A stretch of DNA of 64,000 bases, taken from assembly GCA_949825025.1 (NCBI GenBank), contig OX463781.1, forward strand, positions 5,063,370-5,127,369. The letters are read 5' to 3'. The position numbers were made by a program, and so were the translations under genes. The stretch comes from Siphlonurus alternatus (lineage: Eukaryota > Arthropoda > Insecta > Ephemeroptera > Siphlonuridae). Below the pieces are notes generated by a model. It was not told the origin of the DNA, ran no database searches, and saw nothing but the letters and a program-made list of their open reading frames with translations. Numbering within the stretch: position 1 is the first letter of the stretch; each line of letters starts with the position of its first letter. Positions 60,801 through 64,000 of the stretch are shown piece after piece.

Positions 60801-61298
60801 TAACATTCATTGGCGGTTATAAAAAAAGAGCACCGTAATTAACTAATTAACGCGATGTTCGGCAAATTCACTTGCCACATAGAATTTCACAGCTTGTAAA
60901 GGCGGATTCACATGACGATTTTTATAATGCGACGCGACGCGAATAATGCGCACTTGCTGTGTTGGCGCATTGGTGGCCATATTTGGCGATTAAAAAAAAG
61001 AGCATAGCAATTAACGTGATTTCGCTGCCGCAACCTGGCGAATTCACTCGCCGCATAGGATTTCACAACTTGTACGTCAAAATCGCGTCACATCGCCATT
61101 GTCGCTCGTGAAAATCCACCTTAAACAAAAGAGCGAAGATGTCCTCACCGTCTAGCTTGATGACTCCGTCCGTCTCTCCCAGAGAGTTCTTGGCGACACA
61201 CTTGTAGGAGCCAAAGTCTCGGTGAGCGACACTGCGGATCTTGAGCATCATGTACTTCTTGTAGTTGTTGTCCACGGACACTGCCTCGTACTTGTCTC
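54666..61298 (-). CDS. 3' part of a DIP-like (Dpr-interacting protein) GPI-anchored Ig gene
   Basis: Four coding exons, 61298-61149, 58213-58148, 56116-56018 and 54835-54666, are joined by phase-1 GT-AG introns and encode the last 160 residues before TAA. The sequence starts inside an Ig domain: DKYEAVSVDNNYKKYMMLKI, then DFGSYKCVAKNSLGETDG, which has the F-strand Y-x-C motif. IKLDEIPAPSTSTST follows, then a basic PPGKKRGRSKQWKQRG tail, an acidic DDETWDERNNQDD stretch and a hydrophobic C-terminus. NSLGETDG followed by an EIP-type Ser/Thr/Pro linker is characteristic of insect DIPs, cell-surface proteins that pair with Dprs in synaptic partner matching. A lachesin-like relative is the alternative. 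Earlier exons (signal peptide, Ig1, Ig2) must lie above 64000. All introns being phase 1 is usual for Ig genes. No break was seen. Confidence 0.85.
54884..55260. repeat. Imperfect inverted and direct repeats in the last DIP intron
   Basis: AACAATCCTGGACGGGGCTT, ACCTGTCCAGAATTGTTTC and GTTCTGGACAGGGCTTAA recur in alternating orientation; AATCAGAAAATT pairs with AATTTTCTGATT. Looks like nested MITE remnants. Confidence 0.45.
56018..56116 (-). CDS. DIP-like gene: basic/charged tail exon
   Basis: 99 nt between acceptor TTTTTTTCAG and donor GTGAGG. Encodes GRSKQWKQRGEAARQNEV and on to GRWDQ. In frame with both neighbours. Not recognised as a domain, and possibly an alternatively used exon. Confidence 0.75.
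56430..56822 (+). mobile_element. Family A element interrupted by a family P palindrome (DIP intron)
   Basis: Begins CTAGTTGAAAAATTACGTC. The family P insertion at 56546-56724 is flanked by AAT. It abuts another family A copy at 56823. Confidence 0.75.
56546..56724. mobile_element. Family P near-perfect palindrome, copy 2
   Basis: 179 bp, same ends, also flanked by AAT and followed by ATTTTCT, again inside a family A copy. Confidence 0.82.
56823..57166 (+). mobile_element. Family A element with a small palindromic insertion (DIP intron)
   Basis: Begins CCCTAGTTGAAAAATTAAG and ends TTATTTCAACTCGAG. About 70 bp at 56938-57010 is an extra inverted repeat with arms AATAGGTCTGTT and AACAGACCTATT. 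Confidence 0.76.
58148..58213 (-). CDS. DIP-like gene: Ser/Thr/Pro linker exon
   Basis: 66 nt between acceptor TTTTTAG and donor GTAAGC. Encodes EIPAPSTSTSTSTTPLPPG followed by KKR. The split codons fit the exons on both sides. Confidence 0.82.
58214..60741 (-). other. DIP-like gene intron with GC-richer unassigned islands
   Basis: 59090-59230, 59510-59610, 60120-60210 and 60395-60540 stand out from the AT-rich background. None encodes a splice-flanked frame that I can defend. They may be intronic regulatory DNA or old transposon cores. Confidence 0.4.
60134..60149 (+). promoter_or_regulatory. CTCF-like motif in the DIP intron
   Basis: GTAGGTGGCGCTGTAG contains AGGTGGCGC, the core bound by insect CTCF. 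Single-site match only; occupancy is not shown. Confidence 0.3.
60742..60896 (+). mobile_element. Family B MITE, partial (DIP intron)
   Basis: Begins TAAAGGTGGATTAATATT and breaks off at AATTTCACAGCTTG, where a second copy begins. Confidence 0.65.
60897..61124 (+). mobile_element. Family B palindromic MITE (DIP intron)
   Basis: Ends TAAAGGCGGATTCACATGAC and AAAATCCACCTTAA. Lies 24 bp from the splice donor of the Ig-domain exon. Confidence 0.76.
61149..61298 (-). CDS. DIP-like gene: exon encoding the end of the last Ig domain
   Basis: Acceptor GTGTTTCAG, donor GTGAGG, 150 nt, phase 1 on both sides. Carries the YKCVAKN F-strand Cys and the G-strand ending in IKLD. A family-B MITE begins only 24 bp into the downstream intron. 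Confidence 0.88.
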
Positions 61299-61410
61299 CT
61301 GAAACACCCGCTACAATCACTTAGGAAAATCGCACTCACGTTCGCTCATTACAATAAACAGTAATGGTTACAGTTTTTAATTCATAATTAGAAAATCAAA
61401 TAGATTTATG

Positions 61411-61640
61411 ACTCTTTTTTAATATTTTGGAATGCGGGATTTAATTTAAAAAAATATGTGAATCGAGGTGGTAATACCTATCAATCAGAAGCTCATGTTG
61501 TCATCAACAGCCAATCACAGTGTGATAAAATGATCTCATTGTGATGGAATTAGAGTATAATACCACCCTTATTTAAATACCTAAATTATTATTTTTGTTT
61601 TGTTTTCAAATAGATCCCATATTCCAAAAAGTCTGAAAAA
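61411..61640. mobile_element. Inverted repeat in the DIP intron
   Basis: Ends TTTTGGAATGCGGGAT and ATCCCATATTCCAAAA; inner GGTGGTAATA and TATACCACC-like arms. Confidence 0.58.
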
Positions 61641-61813
61641 TTAAAAAAAATTTATTTATGATTTATGATTTATGATTTAATTTATGAATACTTTCTAATT
61701 GTAAAATAATTAAATAATAGTATGCTGTATGAAAGGCCTACCTAAACAGTGGTCTACACTGGATGAAATATTAAAATAAATAAAGAATTAAATCATTATT
61801 GTTAATTCACACA

Positions 61814-61990
61814 GGGGGACATTCACAAAGCACTTTAACTCCAATTTTAGCCCCAAGTTTTATCCCTGGTACTAAACATGGTTCTAAACTAGGAGCTAGA
61901 CATGGTTAGCCCCTGGTTTAGCACCATGTTTAGTACCAGGGATAAAACTTGGGGCTAAAGTTGGGGTTAAAGTGCTTTGTGAATGCCCCC
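61814..61990. mobile_element. Family P near-perfect palindrome, copy 3
   Basis: 177 bp, same ends with one terminal change (GAATGCCCCC). Not in a family A copy and no clear target duplication. Lies in the DIP intron upstream of the Ig exon. Confidence 0.8.
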
Positions 61991-62429
61991 TCATAATGAT
62001 TAAAACAATGTCATATCTGATAACTGATAAGCAAAATGTTTTGAAGGATTCTGTCAGCGGTAAGAAAAATAAGACTTTATAAAGTAGGTGGTTAAAGTAC
62101 GGCCGGACCGGACATTTTTATTTGAATGGAGTGTACACCACTCTGAAATGTGTAGCAGAACTAATTGACATCATGACATTTTTTTTTAAGTCAAAAATCG
62201 GTGAAATATTCAAGATATTCGACATTTAAAATTAGCATTGTTTTAAATGGGAACTGCTGTGGATTTTATTCAAATCAGTACATTTTTTACACGAAAATTT
62301 TAATTACTTAAAATCTATACCATGATAATTGTTACATCATCAGCAAATTAACGGTTCCTTTACACTGTACTTTAAGTTTATTATCGGAAAATATTGAGTA
62401 TTGGTGGTTTAAACAAAGAAAATGTATAC

Positions 62430-62595
62430 ATCGTTCCTCGTCAGAAATAATGAGCTAATATTTAATATTATTGTGTTCAACCTGTCTGCTAATATCAGTT
62501 CATTATAATTATGACATGTTTTGCTTTTCAATTATATACAGCTTATAATTGAAGTCATCTGATATAGCTCATTATTTCAAACAATGAGTAATGTC
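62430..62595. repeat. Palindromic repeat, copy 3
   Basis: CCTCGTCAGAAATAATGAGC and ATAGCTCATTATTTC, centre ACAGCTTATAATTGAAG. Confidence 0.45.
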
Positions 62596-62821
62596 AATTA
62601 TTTTTTTCTATTCACATTATTAAATTTGATTATTTGATATCAGTTATTCACAATAAAAATTACTATAAAAGGTATCCTAGAATTTTATATAAAATACATT
62701 ATTATAATACATCCTACTAACCTAAATTTCATATATAAGAACGGCAGTACTAAACATTTGGGACAAGTTCTTTGTAAATAAAATAAATATTAAAGGCCAT
62801 TAAATGTTAACCAAGTTCTCT

Positions 62822-63075
62822 TTTTTGTTGCACGCTCTACCAAAAGGGGGGGGGGGGGTCAAAATGACAAGCTATTTAAACAATATGTTAAAAAAAAGTC
62901 ATTCATTTTTCTCCCTATTTTTTTCTCGAAATACATTGCTGGGTGGCTAACAAATGATTACTATTTTTTTCAGATTTTTTACAGAAATATTTCACTTTTT
63001 TCCGGTTTAAAAGAGTTACTGGTCATCTCGAACCCCCTTCCCCCCCCCTAAATTTAACTTGGTAACCTAACAAAT
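62822..63075 (-). repeat. Family K dispersed element, reverse orientation
   Basis: Poly-G run at 62845-62858, TTTCTCGAAATACATTGCTG, CCGGTTTAAAAGAGTTACTG and a C-rich run before TTGGTAACC. Confidence 0.55.
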
Positions 63076-63575
63076 TAGCTACTTAAGTTTTTTCATGAAT
63101 CGAGAATACACAATTTTAATACATCGGTCATTATAGGTAGTTTATTATATGTATAATATATTACATAACGTTATCCGTTCCCTTTTCCATGTTGAGTAAT
63201 GTCAGTAATCTTTATTAAATAAGTCCCTCCCTTGCACTGTCTTCTACATCAGAGCATATAATCAATCTCACTGCACTTGCACAGAAATAACCCAGACCTC
63301 TAGGCTGATTTTTGTCACCCGTTCTACATTGATTTATTAAGACTCTAATGTATTTTGAAAAGTTGTTACTATTGACGTACCCCATGCAGTTAAATTTTTG
63401 AAATATTTGAAAAAAAAGAACACACACATACAGTATTTACGGGCTATTTAAAAAGAAATTATTATATAGGTTTTACTATATAAGTTTTAGCAACAAAAAA
63501 TTAGTCGATCAAGTATTGTAATTTGATGTCATTTTAAAAAATATAAAATAAGTTTATTAGCTGATACCTATTCGG

Positions 63576-63910
63576 GTCTTTCACCATACGTCATAAAATA
63601 ATATGACGTCACGATTTTGTAGGCAAAACATTGTCAGTGGCATAGCAGATACGTGCTAAAGTTGGTCTAAAAATTAATTTCTCCTAGCTATTCGCATCAT
63701 TTTTCTTGATTTTTTTTTCATAAATTGTGACAAGAAGAAAAACAAATTCTATCAATGAAAAATATTTGGCGACCAAAATTAATATTACAATTTTATGTTG
63801 TGAGTTACGTTAACACACACAGCATAGTATTTTTAAGTTTTCTGCCTAAATCCCGAAGATCTTCGGATGACTTCGTGCATCTCCGTGCTACACAAAACGT
63901 AAACATGAAA
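63576..63910 (-). mobile_element. Family M dispersed element, reverse orientation
   Basis: Begins GTCTTTCACCATACGTCAT, includes GGCATAGCAGATACGTGCTA and CCCGAAGATCTTCGGATG, and ends ACAAAACGTAAACATGAAA. Confidence 0.65.
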
Positions 63911-64000
63911 TAGGTCCTTTGTAAATCTTTCCTTTTGAAGCTACAATAAATGTTATTAAAGTTTTTGCAATTAAATATTGACTATAATATACATTATTAT

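Overview
This is a eukaryotic nuclear window, most likely from an insect. It is AT-rich and intron-containing, with GT-AG splice sites, many microsatellites, and a dense load of short palindromic DNA transposons (MITEs) and SINEs. An Ig-superfamily gene of the arthropod Dpr-interacting-protein (DIP) type supports an arthropod. I cannot name the species. Only three protein-coding units are supported. Most other open frames lie in repeats.

(1) 34.37-43.53 kb: an apparently complete 9.2-kb CACTA/EnSpm-like DNA transposon. Its ends match (terminal CCCAGCAAACCA) and each carries about 150 bp of GC-rich GCTGGC/GCCAGC-type subterminal repeats. It holds two intact minus-strand genes. One is a 712-aa Tnp2-like DDE transposase in a single exon (39242-41380). 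The other is a six-exon gene (42560 to 35198) whose splice phases all close to give a 521-aa protein with a DUF4806-like domain. The transposase gene lies wholly inside intron 2 of the DUF4806 gene. This resembles the plant En/Spm layout, where the TnpD reading frames lie inside an intron of the tnpA transcription unit.

(2) 54.67-61.30 kb: the last four coding exons (minus strand) of a GPI-anchored DIP/lachesin-like neuronal Ig protein. They cover the end of the last Ig domain, a Ser/Thr/Pro linker, a charged tail and a GPI-attachment signal. The rest of the gene lies beyond position 64000.

(3) 8.81-8.87 kb: a weakly supported plus-strand candidate exon encoding a signal-peptide-like segment between a good acceptor and a good donor.

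The rest is repeats and AT-rich spacer. Family labels are my own. S: SINEs with a 5S-rRNA-derived head (about eight copies or fragments, both strands). A: about 270-bp elements ending in CCnAGTTGAAA (17 copies). B: CpG-rich palindromic elements ending in GGYGGATTC next to TTAA-like sequence (six). C: about 340-bp palindromes with a GCAGAAATGGATAG motif, most carrying paired TGACGTCA sites (seven). D: palindromes with CACCGATCAGCTG ends (two, one nested in the CACTA element). P: near-perfect 178-bp palindromes ending GGGGGACATTCAC (three, two nested in A copies). K, M and several smaller families are also present. No rRNA, tRNA, retrotransposon polymerase, CRISPR array or prokaryotic gene was recognised.
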